From Neobacillus sp. CF12 (GTDB taxonomy: Bacteria > Bacillota > Bacilli > Bacillales > Cytobacillaceae): a stretch of 64,000 nucleotides of DNA. The notes under the pieces are model-generated. The model was not told the origin of the DNA, searched no databases, and saw only the letters and a list, made by a program, of their open reading frames with translations. The position numbers and the translations under genes are program-made. Numbering within the stretch: the first letter of the stretch is position 1; each line of letters opens with the position of its first letter. Below are positions 44,224-53,595 of the stretch, piece after piece. The stretch is taken from the NCBI RefSeq assembly GCF_030348765.1, contig NZ_JAUCEU010000007.1:2412501-2476500 (forward strand), in the 5' to 3' direction.

Positions 44224-45156
44224 TTATTTCCCCCATCTAATCGCAATGGCGCCCCAAGTTAAACCGCCGCCAAAACCTACCATAACAATAATATCATCGT
44301 CTTTAATCTTACCAGCCTCAATTTCCTCAACCAGAGAAATTGGAATCGAAGCAGCTGAAGTATTCCCGTATTTATGAACGGTCTTTGACATTTTTTCCAC
44401 TGGAAGTTCAAGCCTTTGTCTAGAAGCCTCCATAATGCGGATATTGGCTTGATGCGGGATTAGAAAATCTACATCCTCTTTTGTCAGCCCAGCTTTTTCG
44501 AGAACATTAATACAGCTTTCGCCCATTTGTCGGACTGCAAATTTAAAGACTTCCCGTCCATTCATAATAATATACTCATCTTGATATAAATGCTTAGCAC
44601 CAGTACCATCAGCACCCAGCTCAAAAGAAAGAATTCCTCTATTTTCCGAAACCTCTCCAACGATAACTGCCCCAGCACCATCTCCAAATAGAACTGCAGT
44701 GTTTCTGTCATTCCAGTCGGTTACCTTTGATAGTTTTTCAACTCCCACTACCAAGACATGCTTATAAGCTCCAGATTCAACAAACTGTTTTCCAGTAATG
44801 ATACCGTACATAAAACCAGCACATGCAGCACTAACGTCCATTGCTGCAGCTTTTTTTGCACCTAAGCGCTCTTGAAGCATACAAGCAACAGAAGGAAATG
44901 GCTGATCCGGTGTTACAGTTGCAACCAAAATTAAATCAAGATCTTCAGGGGTGATTCCTGCATCTTCAATTGCTTTTTGAGCAGCGGCAAGCCCCATATC
45001 AGAAGTTTTAGTGTTATCATCTGCGATACGGCGTTCTTCAATGCCTGTTCGTGTCCGTATCCATTCATCGGATGTATCCATTATTTTTTCTAGGTCAGCA
45101 TTTGTTACGATCTTTTCTGGTAAATACCTTCCAATCCCAATAATTCCAGCGTTCAA
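44224..45156 (-). CDS. fabH: Beta-ketoacyl-ACP synthase III
   Basis: A 310-residue initiating condensing enzyme that joins acyl-CoA (branched-chain primers in Bacillus) with malonyl-ACP. The catalytic Cys is in [12 protein letters not shown] (near residue 111), with His in [10 protein letters not shown] (near 237) and Asn in [10 protein letters not shown] (near 267). It corresponds to FabHA (YjaX) by position with fabF. The ATG follows AAGGAGATGATTCC. A FapR operator lies about 45 bases upstream. Confidence 0.96.
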   Translation of the reverse strand: MNAGIIGIGRYLPEKIVTNADLEKIMDTSDEWIRTRTGIEERRIADDNTKTSDMGLAAAQKAIEDAGITPEDLDLILVATVTPDQPFPSVACMLQERLGAKKAAAMDVSAACAGFMYGIITGKQFVESGAYKHVLVVGVEKLSKVTDWNDRNTAVLFGDGAGAVIVGEVSENRGILSFELGADGTGAKHLYQDEYIIMNGREVFKFAVRQMGESCINVLEKAGLTKEDVDFLIPHQANIRIMEASRQRLELPVEKMSKTVHKYGNTSAASIPISLVEEIEAGKIKDDDIIVMVGFGGGLTWGAIAIRWGK

Positions 45157-45200
45157 GGAATCATCTCCTTATATAATTCATCTTTAATTATTATCAATTA

Positions 45201-45217
45201 TTATGACTTGGTACTAA
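45201..45217 (-). promoter_or_regulatory. FapR operator upstream of fabH-fabF
   Basis: TTATGACTTGGTACTAA matches the fabI operator in this window at 15 of 17 positions, keeping one half-site intact. It sits in the fabH promoter region. Confidence 0.78.
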
Positions 45218-45340
45218 TTTTATCAAACAAAAGTGTATTTAAGCAACTCATTTATTCCTCTTCCCCACTTGTGTCCATACCATTTGTTTATTCGCTTCAT
45301 AATCTAAATAAGAATTCACTACAATAAGGAGGGATTTAAT

Positions 45341-45583
45341 ATGGGAAAAGATAATCACAGTCACAAACATAGCAGTGATGATCGATTTTCAAGGTTAATG
45401 TTTGGTGATAGAAAAGCAGGGATGACGAGAAGGCACCATGAGGTTCCAAAGGACGACCATTCTACCCTTGATTTTGGATCACTTTTAGACAACATAGATA
45501 AGTTGAGGGATTCCTCCCAGAACTTAAAACCACTAATTCAAATGGTTTATCCTTTTGTACAACAATTTTTAAAGAAAAAATAA
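45341..45583 (+). CDS. yjzB: Small hydrophilic protein, YjzB-like
   Basis: An 80-residue protein, His/Asp/Lys-rich at the N-terminus (DNHSHKHSSDDRFSRLMFG), then a GSLLDNIDKLRDSSQNLKPL segment and a short amphipathic end IQMVYPFVQQFLKKK. The ATG follows AAGGAGGGATTTAAT. B. subtilis has a gene of nearly the same size, yjzB, directly upstream of fabHA in divergent orientation; the name is given on that basis. No function is known. Confidence 0.7.
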   Translation: MGKDNHSHKHSSDDRFSRLMFGDRKAGMTRRHHEVPKDDHSTLDFGSLLDNIDKLRDSSQNLKPLIQMVYPFVQQFLKKK

Positions 45584-45612
45584 AGCTGCCGCGATATGCG
45601 GCAGCTTTTTTT
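45583..45612. terminator. Bidirectional terminator after the YjzB-like gene
   Basis: AAGCTGCCGC pairs with GCGGCAGCTT around five bases; T-run on the plus strand and A-run on the other side. Confidence 0.92.
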
Positions 45613-45616
45613 GATA

Positions 45617-46420
45617 CTAACTATATAAGCGATGAGTATGCTCTATTTGCTTGGTTAGCGCAATAGATATAGGAACAGAACTTTTTACGGTTAATTTGGC
45701 TAAATCATTTTCTTCAATAATTTCTACTTTTCTTTCGTTTGAAATTTGCTCGCTGATTTGTAAAAAGGCGGCACAACTTCCCCATTGGTTCTTCTTACCA
45801 CTTTGGAGTAAATATCTTCCCGGCTGCTTGTTTTCGATAATTTCTATAATGGATTCAACTGTATCCTCAATATAAAGAGCATCGTTTGTTTCTTCACGCA
45901 GTCCTTTAAATTCTTTTTCTCTATTCAAACCAACTAGGATCGAATGTTGAAATACAAATGTATCCGGCTGCCAAGGGCCAAATATTGTAGGCAAATAAAG
46001 TAATTGTATGTTTTTATTCATGCCTTTTGTCCTTTTTATTATATCAAGGGCAACAGTTTTGGCTTCTATATCATCTACATTATTTAAAAACAGGCTTGGA
46101 ACAAAAATAACGATTCGTTCCCATTTAACCATATTAATTAAGTTTTCATTTAGTAAGAAATCTTCCTTATATCGCATATATAAGTCATAAATCGAAAGGA
46201 TCAATGTCTCTTTTTCATTGGAATTCATTCTTAAATCCCCAATTGAAAGCTCTGTAAAGTTAGCATTTCGTCCGATTTCTAATCTTTTCTCATCCAGAAT
46301 ATCTTCATTTTCTTCTAATTCAAACTGTACCCCTCTAACTTCTATCCCTTTATCAAGTAATGCTTTGCATACATAAAAATTCACAAAGTCAAATACTCCG
46401 GCAATAACGACCTTGTCCAT
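45617..46420 (-). CDS. yjaV: NAD-dependent epimerase-like protein YjaV
   Basis: A 267-residue protein related to short-chain epimerases: an N-terminal Rossmann-like start VVIAGVFDFVNFYVCKALL (with a weakened glycine motif), strand LLYLPTIFGPWQPDTF near 143-158 and a domain end with YIEDTVESIIEIIE. The classical YxxxK pair is not evident, so catalysis is doubtful. Size and place match B. subtilis YjaV, between yjzD/yjaU and the fabH region. The ATG follows GGCAGGATTTGTA. Confidence 0.78.
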   Translation of the reverse strand: MDKVVIAGVFDFVNFYVCKALLDKGIEVRGVQFELEENEDILDEKRLEIGRNANFTELSIGDLRMNSNEKETLILSIYDLYMRYKEDFLLNENLINMVKWERIVIFVPSLFLNNVDDIEAKTVALDIIKRTKGMNKNIQLLYLPTIFGPWQPDTFVFQHSILVGLNREKEFKGLREETNDALYIEDTVESIIEIIENKQPGRYLLQSGKKNQWGSCAAFLQISEQISNERKVEIIEENDLAKLTVKSSVPISIALTKQIEHTHRLYS

Positions 46421-46503
46421 TACAAATCCTGCCTCCCCAAACTTCTTTAATGAATCCTATGCGGTCACATAAAGAAATATATCTGTTTAGGGGGAGGATG
46501 GAT

Positions 46504-47226
46504 TTATAACACCTTTTCATAAGAGTTGAAAAACTTTTTCATCATATTTCCAAGTTGTTGCTTTTTTTCAGGAACAATATAAGTTGGACTTATGTCCGTG
46601 TTTGCAAGTAATTTTTGTAGTTGATTGGATTGATTATAGGATTTTCCACTTGACATGACATGGATAATTTTAATTGGAACTCCCATATCTACTTTCACTT
46701 CATCGTCCATATTTCCAAGTTCCTGTTCAAGTGTGATTTGGTCCATCTTATGGGCAGCAGTCAATTCCCTCATTAATTTTTTATAAAAAAACTTATGTTC
46801 TTTTTCAAGTTCAATATGTTTTTTTAAGGAAAGTATCGGGTTTAATAAGACAATTGACCTTAGCTGGCCTTTCATCTTCTCCATTAATTTTACGGCTACA
46901 AGTGCTCCCATTCCCTCTGCTACAAGGTGAACTTTATTATTAAGGATTTCACTTCTAATTACTTGTTGGTATAGCCTTTGTGCTAAGTCTACCGCTTGAT
47001 CACTTCCCCAGTTTCGCCCATACAAGTTTGAGGAAAAGATAGTGTATCCTGATTCTCTTAATTGGTTGATAATAGCCAGTTTTCCTTCATTCTGAGTCCA
47101 AAAGCATTTGCTTTCGTCAACAAAATGCCTTTCATCTCCAATTATTAAAATTCCAAAACCTGTGGGCTTTTCAGGGTAATGGATGATATTCCACTGGGTA
47201 TCCATCTGAAAATTCCGGTTCTCCAT
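46504..47226 (-). CDS. yjaU: Alpha/beta hydrolase-like protein YjaU
   Basis: A 240-residue protein with an alpha/beta-hydrolase layout: ILIIGDERHF near residue 26, and the nucleophile-elbow position VAEGMGALVAVKLM near 103, where the usual Ser is replaced by Gly-Met (GxSxG reads EGMGA). It may therefore be catalytically inactive. The ATG at 47226 follows AAAGGAG. It matches B. subtilis YjaU in position, divergent from yjzD. The function is unknown. Confidence 0.75.
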   Translation of the reverse strand: MENRNFQMDTQWNIIHYPEKPTGFGILIIGDERHFVDESKCFWTQNEGKLAIINQLRESGYTIFSSNLYGRNWGSDQAVDLAQRLYQQVIRSEILNNKVHLVAEGMGALVAVKLMEKMKGQLRSIVLLNPILSLKKHIELEKEHKFFYKKLMRELTAAHKMDQITLEQELGNMDDEVKVDMGVPIKIIHVMSSGKSYNQSNQLQKLLANTDISPTYIVPEKKQQLGNMMKKFFNSYEKVL

Positions 47227-47434
47227 CGCTAAATCTCCTTTTACATATTTCCTCAAAATATTGTATGTGATTTCACATTAGTTGAAAGGGAATATAGCCT
47301 AGCAATATCTTATTCGGCCAGTGTTTTTATAATAAATTTAAGGGCAATAGGTGTTTGACAATTTTTGCGTTTATTATTTTAAAAGCGTATGGTAATATTA
47401 TTAGAGATGATATATAGGGTAGAGGTGAAAGATA

Positions 47435-47620
47435 GTGCGATACTTTTGGACTTTTTTCTGGGCGTTTGTTTTAGTGCAAATGCTTTCATATGTAGTTAGT
47501 TCAATGACAGAAGGTGGAGTTTTCGACTTCAAGTCAGGGGCAATTATTTCTGTAGGTGTTTTCATCTTAATTGTTATTGCAACGACTGTACTTCCGAATG
47601 AACCTGTTGAAAAGCATTAA
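47435..47620 (+). CDS. yjzD: DUF2929 membrane protein YjzD
   Basis: A 61-residue protein with two membrane helices: YFWTFFWAFVLVQMLSYVV at residues 3-21 and GAIISVGVFILIVIATTVL near 35-53. The pattern is that of DUF2929. GTG at 47435 follows GAGGTGAAAGATA. In B. subtilis yjzD lies beside yjzC; here clpB has been placed between them. The protein affects teichoic acid or membrane traits in published B. subtilis work only loosely, so no function is assigned. Confidence 0.83.
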   Translation: MRYFWTFFWAFVLVQMLSYVVSSMTEGGVFDFKSGAIISVGVFILIVIATTVLPNEPVEKH

Positions 47621-47625
47621 GTAAC

Positions 47626-47659
47626 AAAAAAGTCATCCACTAGTCTGGATGACTTTTTT
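47626..47659. terminator. Bidirectional terminator between yjzD and clpB
   Basis: AAAAAAGTCATCCA pairs with TGGATGACTTTTTT around six bases. Confidence 0.92.
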
Positions 47660-47666
47660 TGTTCCT

Positions 47667-50261
47667 TTAATCAATAGAAATTGTTATTTCTCCATTTTCT
47701 GTTGTCACGGTTACCAACGACCGTTCGTGCACACTACCCGCTATAATCGCGCGGGCAAGCTTTGTTTCGATATTTCGCTGGATAAATCTCTTTAACGGTC
47801 TTGCCCCATAAATAGGGTTGAAGCCGTTCACAGCGATGAATTCTTTTGCACTTTCCGAAATGGTTATTTCAATATCCTGTTCTTTTAACCTGCTTTGAAG
47901 TTCCTTCATCATTTTAACTACAATGTCTTTTATTTCTGTTAACGATAATGGCTTAAATAGTATGGTTTCATCTATTCGATTTAAAAATTCTGGCCGGAAA
48001 TGACTCTTTAATTGCCCGACAACCTTTTCCCTGGTCGCCTCTGATATTTCAACCTCATTCTCGTCGCGTTCCAATAAGAAGTGCGAACCAATATTGGATG
48101 TCATGATAATGACCGTATTTTTAAAGTCCACTATTCTACCTTGCGAATCAGTAATTCTTCCGTCATCGAGTGCCTGAAGGAGAATATTAAATACTTCTGG
48201 ATGGGCTTTTTCAATCTCATCCATTAGAATAACGGAATATGGCCTTCTTCTGACAGCTTCAGTAAGTTGTCCACCCTCTTCGTAGCCAACGTATCCAGGA
48301 GGTGCTCCGATTAGTCTTGAAACGGCATGTTTTTCCATATATTCCGACATATCTATTCGTATTATCTGCTCTTCACTATCAAACAATGCCTCTGCCAATG
48401 CTTTGGCCAGTTCTGTTTTCCCAACACCCGTTGGTCCTAAGAAGAGAAACGACCCTATTGGTCTGCTTGGATCTTTAATACCAGCACGTGCCCGTAAGAC
48501 CGCATCTGAAACCAATTGTACCGCTTCATTTTGTCCAATCACTCGTTCATGTAATAGTGATTCTAATCTCAAAAGTTTCTCTCTTTCACCTTCAACTAAC
48601 TTTGAAAGGGGTATTCCAGTCCATCTTGATACAATATTCGAAATTTCCTCTCCGGTAACTTCTTCACGAAGTAAACGTTCATTATTCGGTGAGGCAGATT
48701 CAAGCTCTTTCAATTCTTTTTCAGCTAAAGGAATTTGACCATGCCGAAGTTCTGCCGCACGGTTTAAATCATATTTATCTTCCGCATGCTGTAATTCTCT
48801 CCGGAGTTTTTCAATTTTTTCCCTTTTCTCCTGTAATTTTTGTATCCCCTGTTTTTCATGAAGCCATTGTGCTTTCATGCTATTTGCTTTATCTTTTAAT
48901 TCAGCAAGCTCTTTTAACAAGGACCCAAGTCTTTTTTTACTTGCCTCATCCTGTTCCATTCTCAAGGCAGCTTCTTCTATTTCCAATTGCATAACTCTAC
49001 GAGTAACCTCATCAAGTTCTGTTGGCATAGAATCAATTTCAGTTCTAATCAATGCGCATGCCTCATCTACCAAGTCTATCGCTTTATCTGGCAGAAATCG
49101 ATCGGTTATATACCGGTCAGATAATGTAGTTGCTGCAACGAGCGCATGGTCATGGATTTTTACGCCATGGTGAACCTCAAATCTTTCCTTTAACCCACGC
49201 AAAATAGAAATGGTATCCTCTACATTAGGTTCTTGAACAAGTACCTGCTGAAATCTGCGTTCAAGGGCAGGATCTTTTTCAATATATTTCCGATGTTCAT
49301 CGAGGGTTGTTGCACCAATACAATGAAGCTCACCTCGAGCAAGCATCGGTTTTAACATATTTCCAGCATCCATAGCGCCTTCTGTTTTTCCAGCTCCAAC
49401 AATAGTATGGAGTTCATCAATGAATAACAATATCTTGCCTTCGCTCTTTTTTACCTCATTCAATACTGCTTTTAATCTTTCTTCAAATTCACCTCTGAAT
49501 TTTGCCCCTGCAATTAATGCACTCATATCCAATGAGAAAATAGTTTTGTCTTTTAAACCTTCTGGAACATCCTTCCTTACAATTCGCTGGGCGAGTCCCT
49601 CTACAATCGCTGTTTTCCCTACTCCTGGTTCTCCAATTAATATAGGATTATTTTTTGTCTTTCTAGATAATATTCTAATCACATGACGAATCTCTGCGTC
49701 CCTTCCAATGACAGGGTCAAGTTTGCCTGCCCTCACATCGGCAACAAGGTCTCTTCCATATTTTTTTAGCGCCTCGTAGACGGCTTCGGGATTTTGTGAT
49801 GTCACTCTTTGGTTCCCCCTAATTTCCTTTATTGCGGATAGAATGGTTTCTGCAGTTTTTCCATTTGATCGTACTATTTTTCCCATTACAGAATCTTTAT
49901 CGTAGCAAGCTGCTAATAAAATATGTTCGATTGATATAAAGTCATCTGAAAACTTGGAAGAAAATTCCTCAGCGCTGACAAAAAGTCTTTGCAGCTTAGA
50001 AGTAATATATAGCTTTCCTTGCTCCACGCCGCCCCCTGAAACTTGAGGGTTCTTATTTAAATCGATTTGCAATGCTTTATCAACGCTCTCATTTTGGATA
50101 TTTGCCTTTTCTAGAAAAGCTTTTAATAAACTATCCTCTTGACGAAGTAGTGTTAAGAATAAGTGGGGTTCATCTACCTCTTGATGGCTGCTTTTTATTG
50201 CTAATGATTGGGCATCTAAAACACCTTTTTGCAACCGCTCTGTCATCCGATTTAAATCCAT
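47667..50261 (-). CDS. clpB: ATP-dependent chaperone ClpB
   Basis: An 864-residue AAA+ disaggregase. In order: N-terminal Clp repeat domain (1-145), NBD1 with Walker A GEPGVGKT (near 205) and Walker B LFIDELH, a coiled-coil middle domain (about 405-520, rich in Leu/Lys/Glu), NBD2 with Walker A GPTGVGKT (near 605) and [14 protein letters not shown], and a C-terminal domain ending in GEITISID. No ClpP-binding loop is visible. It works with DnaK to rescue aggregated proteins. The ATG at 50261 is chosen from AAAGGGGTGG. A CtsR operator lies over the upstream leader. B. subtilis 168 lacks this gene. Confidence 0.97.
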   Translation of the reverse strand: MDLNRMTERLQKGVLDAQSLAIKSSHQEVDEPHLFLTLLRQEDSLLKAFLEKANIQNESVDKALQIDLNKNPQVSGGGVEQGKLYITSKLQRLFVSAEEFSSKFSDDFISIEHILLAACYDKDSVMGKIVRSNGKTAETILSAIKEIRGNQRVTSQNPEAVYEALKKYGRDLVADVRAGKLDPVIGRDAEIRHVIRILSRKTKNNPILIGEPGVGKTAIVEGLAQRIVRKDVPEGLKDKTIFSLDMSALIAGAKFRGEFEERLKAVLNEVKKSEGKILLFIDELHTIVGAGKTEGAMDAGNMLKPMLARGELHCIGATTLDEHRKYIEKDPALERRFQQVLVQEPNVEDTISILRGLKERFEVHHGVKIHDHALVAATTLSDRYITDRFLPDKAIDLVDEACALIRTEIDSMPTELDEVTRRVMQLEIEEAALRMEQDEASKKRLGSLLKELAELKDKANSMKAQWLHEKQGIQKLQEKREKIEKLRRELQHAEDKYDLNRAAELRHGQIPLAEKELKELESASPNNERLLREEVTGEEISNIVSRWTGIPLSKLVEGEREKLLRLESLLHERVIGQNEAVQLVSDAVLRARAGIKDPSRPIGSFLFLGPTGVGKTELAKALAEALFDSEEQIIRIDMSEYMEKHAVSRLIGAPPGYVGYEEGGQLTEAVRRRPYSVILMDEIEKAHPEVFNILLQALDDGRITDSQGRIVDFKNTVIIMTSNIGSHFLLERDENEVEISEATREKVVGQLKSHFRPEFLNRIDETILFKPLSLTEIKDIVVKMMKELQSRLKEQDIEITISESAKEFIAVNGFNPIYGARPLKRFIQRNIETKLARAIIAGSVHERSLVTVTTENGEITISID

Positions 50262-50273
50262 ATTTTCCACCCC

Positions 50274-50290
50274 TTTGACCATTTCTGACC
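50274..50290 (-). promoter_or_regulatory. CtsR operator upstream of clpB
   Basis: On the minus strand GGTCAGA-AAT-GGTCAAA matches the CtsR direct heptad repeat (RGTCAAA-NAN-RGTCAAA) with one mismatch. It ends 13 bases before the ATG and touches the ribosome site, so bound repressor would block the transcript start region. Confidence 0.8.
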
Positions 50291-50333
50291 TATTTAGATT
50301 TATTATATACGATTATGTAATCAAATATAAAAT

Positions 50334-50362
50334 AAAAGCCATCCACTGGGGATGACTTTTTT
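50334..50362 (-). terminator. Terminator after yjzC
   Basis: AAAAGTCATCCCC and GGATGGCTTTT pair imperfectly; T-rich sequence follows on the minus strand. It separates yjzC from clpB. Confidence 0.65.
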
Positions 50363-50369
50363 TAGTGAA

Positions 50370-50549
50370 TTAAGGTTTTCGCTGGTAGGTCCAAATACGT
50401 TCGTCATTCGACGTTTCAGGAAACCGATCCCCTGCTTTTAGCCTTATCTGCTTAGGATTATTGACATTAGATCCTGTATCACCAACTTCGATATATATAC
50501 CATTATTAGGTGCTCTTTGACCTGATTTAAACTGACGATTTTGACCCAT
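50370..50549 (-). CDS. yjzC: YjzC family protein
   Basis: A 59-residue protein found by translating the minus strand. It starts GQNRQFKSGQRAPNNGIYIE and ends with the family pattern RLKAGDRFPETSN...WTYQRKP, the YjzC layout. ATG at 50549 follows AAGGAGGGACAAAAA. Function unknown; a small beta-rich protein found in many Bacillus. It lies upstream of clpB on the same strand but behind a terminator. Confidence 0.87.
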   Translation of the reverse strand: MGQNRQFKSGQRAPNNGIYIEVGDTGSNVNNPKQIRLKAGDRFPETSNDERIWTYQRKP

Positions 50550-50752
50550 TTTTTGTCCCTCCTTTTCATGTTCATCTTTATTATTTCCATATACTCTAAG
50601 GTCATTAAAGGAATAATTATGAAAAAACGACTTCTTACATAATGTGTTATATTTTTGACGATTGTATGAATTTATGCCACAATTATTGATATATAAGCGT
50701 TGTTAACAATATAATTATAGTATTATCTACCCCTTTAAAGGTGGTTATTATT

Positions 50753-51445
50753 ATGCAGTCCATAAAAGAAATACCTGTAAAATTAACACAACTGTTTGAT
50801 ACCGTTCACCATACGAAGAAAATAGAAAAAGGGACTTTTTTGTTCCAAGAAGGTTCTGTCGCAAATGAATTATATATTGTCCAAAGTGGTATTATACAAA
50901 TCAGCAAAATAATCCCTGATGGCCGGGAACTTACACTAAGAATGTGTTCTAGAGGGGACTTTATTGGGGAACTTGATTTATTTTCTCCTGCACCCAAGTA
51001 TTTATTAAGTGCTCGGGTTGTTGAAAGTGGAGAAGTAGCTGTGATTATGAAGGATGTACTCGAGGAAAACTTAGCAAAAAACACTGAACTTTCACTTGAA
51101 TTTATGAAGTGGATGAGTCAGCAGTACCGGAAAACTCAAACAAGATTTAGAGATCTCGTTTTGCATGGTAAGAAAGGTGCATTATATTCTACCCTCATTC
51201 GAATTACGAATAGTTATGGAAAAAATACAAAACAAGGTATCCTGATAGAATTACCATTAACTAATCAAGAATTGGCTAATTTTTGTGGAACATCACGTGA
51301 AGTTGTCAATCGGTTACTAAGTGATTTAAGAAAAGCAGGAATTATTTCAATCGATAAAGGGTCCATCACTATTCATGATTTAGATTATATAAAGAATGAA
51401 ATTGATTGTGAGGACTGTTCTACAGAAATATGTAAAATCGACTAA
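50753..51445 (+). CDS. fnr: Fnr-type oxygen-responsive transcription regulator (copy 1)
   Basis: A 230-residue Crp/Fnr-family protein: cyclic-nucleotide-binding-like domain (residues 10-130), long dimer helix, and helix-turn-helix with LTNQELANFCGTSREVVNRLL near 165-185. The C-terminus has CEDCSTEIC, a CX2CX4C set like the one that holds the [4Fe-4S] cluster in B. subtilis Fnr, where the cluster is at the C-terminus and not the N-terminus. The ATG at 50753 follows AAAGGTGG. It should activate genes with TGTGA-N6-TCACA boxes under low oxygen. A second copy is 4.9 kb away. Confidence 0.92.
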   Translation: MQSIKEIPVKLTQLFDTVHHTKKIEKGTFLFQEGSVANELYIVQSGIIQISKIIPDGRELTLRMCSRGDFIGELDLFSPAPKYLLSARVVESGEVAVIMKDVLEENLAKNTELSLEFMKWMSQQYRKTQTRFRDLVLHGKKGALYSTLIRITNSYGKNTKQGILIELPLTNQELANFCGTSREVVNRLLSDLRKAGIISIDKGSITIHDLDYIKNEIDCEDCSTEICKID

Positions 51446-51450
51446 ATAAA

Positions 51451-51478
51451 AATAGAAGGCAACCTGCCTTCTATTTTT
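51451..51478. terminator. Terminator after fnr copy 1
   Basis: AATAGAAGGCA pairs with TGCCTTCTATT around three bases, followed by T residues. Confidence 0.9.
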
Positions 51479-51575
51479 GCTCTATACTATTGAACAAACA
51501 TATAATTCCCAATTACAATTGTAACGTACATAAATTCTATCCACAGTGATAAAAATAACATTTTTGACAATTATA

Positions 51576-52121
51576 TTAATTTTTTTCAACAGAATTATGA
51601 ACAAGCATTTTTAGTTCTTTTGATATTTCTGTCACTGCTGTACTCTCATCAATATGAAATACCGGAACCTCCACATGTCTTCGAACCACTTCCAGTAAAG
51701 ATTGTTCCCAGACCATTACCGCTTTAATATTCGAAACATAGGTTATCAGCGAAAGATCGTTTTCATTCCTTAGAATGACCAATTTGGGGTACGATTGTTT
51801 TTTATGCCCCTCAATTAAAATAACATCTGGATGAAAAAAATTCATTAACCTAATTTGTTCATCCAGAGTCCATTCGTGACCATCTACTTGAAGTACTATT
51901 CTCCCATCACCTTCAACCAAAGCGGCTGATGCACCTGCCTCTAGGTGCATGGATGAGTCCTTTCGTGGGATATCTGGCTTCCCGCCATGCCCATGATGCT
52001 TGATTGTAACAGTCTTTAAACCATCATTTTTCAATTCATTTATTAGGTTTACTATAAAAGTGGTTTTACCGCAATTTTGGTATCCTATAACTTGATAAAT
52101 AATTGGCTTTACCAAGGCCAT
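51576..52121 (-). CDS. mobB: Molybdopterin-guanine dinucleotide biosynthesis protein MobB
   Basis: A 181-residue P-loop protein with the GTP-binding loop GYQNCGKTTF at residues 12-21 and family segments TIKHHGHGG (near 40) and LIEGHKKQSYPKLV (near 101-114). It supports the final step of molybdenum-cofactor assembly for enzymes using the dinucleotide form, such as nitrate reductase. The ATG lies inside the last codons of moeA (13-base overlap). Confidence 0.93.
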   Translation of the reverse strand: MALVKPIIYQVIGYQNCGKTTFIVNLINELKNDGLKTVTIKHHGHGGKPDIPRKDSSMHLEAGASAALVEGDGRIVLQVDGHEWTLDEQIRLMNFFHPDVILIEGHKKQSYPKLVILRNENDLSLITYVSNIKAVMVWEQSLLEVVRRHVEVPVFHIDESTAVTEISKELKMLVHNSVEKN

Positions 52122-53374
52122 TCACTGCCAGCTTGGTCCTCAAGTAAGAGTATATCTATCTCATCTCCGGCTTGAAAACTTCTTGTTCCTCCTGGAAGAA
52201 TCATCAAGGAATTAGCTCCTGAAAGACTCATAATGATATTGGATTTGTCTAATCCACTAGGGGTTACACATAACCTGCCATTCGTTACAGAAAATGCACT
52301 CCTTACCAATCTTGTGAATGGGTTAGCCTTGGGAAAATCGACTTCGAGCACTGCTTTTTCTTTTCTTAGATGCGGTGTGGTGGAAAAGAGCATTTTGCGG
52401 ATAATTGGCCGTGCAAATAACTCAAACCCAACATAACAAGCGGATGGATTTCCTGATAATCCAAATAAAAGCTTACCTTGAAATTGGGCTACTGTTGTTA
52501 CACTTCCCGGTCTCATCGCAACTTTATTAAATAACACTTCTGCCCCAAGCTTTTCATAGATCGCTGGGAGATAATCGAAATCCCCAACAGAAACTCCCCC
52601 AGTTGTAATGAGGACATCCACCTTATCCAAAGCGCTTTTTACAGCCGTAAAACAAGTATCAAAAACATCAGGCAGTTTACCATAATAGTGAACTATTGCT
52701 CCCGTTCTTTGAATTTGTGCAGAAATCATATGAGAATTACTATTACGGATTTTTCCAGGGACCAATTCTTCATCTACTTCTAACAATTCTGTTCCCGTCG
52801 CAAATAACCCAATAATCGGTTTCTTGGCAACAGGAACTTGGTGGTAACCAAATGTCGCCAGCATTGCCTGTATCCCAGGATTTATTAAGGTTCCCTTTTT
52901 TACAAGGACATCTCCTTCTCTTGCATCTTCACCGCGGTAAGATACATTATCACCTTTATTAAAACTTTGTTTTATAGACATATAAGGTTCGCCATCTTTT
53001 TCAAATGCTTGGGCCACTTCAAACATCACTACGCAATCAGTTCCTTCAGGCATCATGGCACCCGTCATAATTCGAACAGCTTCATGTTCCCTAATTACCT
53101 TGGAAGAAGTCATGCCCGCACCTAAATGGTCCACAACTTTAAATTCAATCCGATTATTTAATGATGCTTCCTTCGTATCAATCGATCTAACAGCGAATCC
53201 GTCATAAGGTGCTCGATCAAAATGAGGCACATCACTTGTAGCAATTAAATCCTCAGATAAAAATCGTCCATAACTTTCATCTATTGATACAAATTCCGTT
53301 TTTCCATTTAACTGATATTCCATTATTTTATTAACTGCATCCCCAATTGGAATCGGTTTTCTTCTCTCTAGCAA
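52109..53374 (-). CDS. moeA: Molybdopterin molybdenumtransferase MoeA
   Basis: A 421-residue enzyme that inserts molybdate into adenylated molybdopterin. Landmarks are FDRAPYDGFAVRS near residue 57, the RIMTGAMMPEG segment near 105, GATEL-type ATGTELLEVDEEL near 193, TTGGVSVGDFDYLP near 254 and FGLSGNPSACYVGFELF near 308. The TTG at 53374 is preferred: AGGAG is eight bases upstream and the start LERRKPIPI is the usual one, whereas the ATG at 53380 is only two bases after AGGAG. It is coupled to mobB. Confidence 0.94.
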   Translation of the reverse strand: MLERRKPIPIGDAVNKIMEYQLNGKTEFVSIDESYGRFLSEDLIATSDVPHFDRAPYDGFAVRSIDTKEASLNNRIEFKVVDHLGAGMTSSKVIREHEAVRIMTGAMMPEGTDCVVMFEVAQAFEKDGEPYMSIKQSFNKGDNVSYRGEDAREGDVLVKKGTLINPGIQAMLATFGYHQVPVAKKPIIGLFATGTELLEVDEELVPGKIRNSNSHMISAQIQRTGAIVHYYGKLPDVFDTCFTAVKSALDKVDVLITTGGVSVGDFDYLPAIYEKLGAEVLFNKVAMRPGSVTTVAQFQGKLLFGLSGNPSACYVGFELFARPIIRKMLFSTTPHLRKEKAVLEVDFPKANPFTRLVRSAFSVTNGRLCVTPSGLDKSNIIMSLSGANSLMILPGGTRSFQAGDEIDILLLEDQAGSEWPW

Positions 53375-53508
53375 CTTCATCACTCCTGCAAATATACGAC
53401 TAAAATCAATTAATGGTATGACATATTTCCATTATAAGCCTATCGAAAACTTACCAATATAGCAAACATCACATTATAAAACAAAAAAATTTCAAATTAT
53501 AGGAAATG

Positions 53509-53551
53509 TGTGATTCAGGTCACCCATTTTTTTATAAGAATACCTTATCCT
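53509..53551 (+). promoter_or_regulatory. Fnr-dependent promoter of ric
   Basis: TGTGATTCAGGTCACC (53509-53524) matches the Fnr/Crp box TGTGA-N6-TCACA at all but the last base. TATCCT at 53546-53551 places the start near 53558, so the box is centred at -41.5, the class II activator position. No -35 is needed or seen. Confidence 0.75.
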
Positions 53552-53595
53552 TAAAGTTGAAATACGAAACTAATAAAGGTTATTAGGAGGAAAAT

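Noticed and set aside
47265..47278. ATGTGATTTCACAT palindrome upstream of yjaU, considered as an Fnr or Crp box
   Set aside because: The half-sites are only two bases apart; Fnr/Crp boxes need six.
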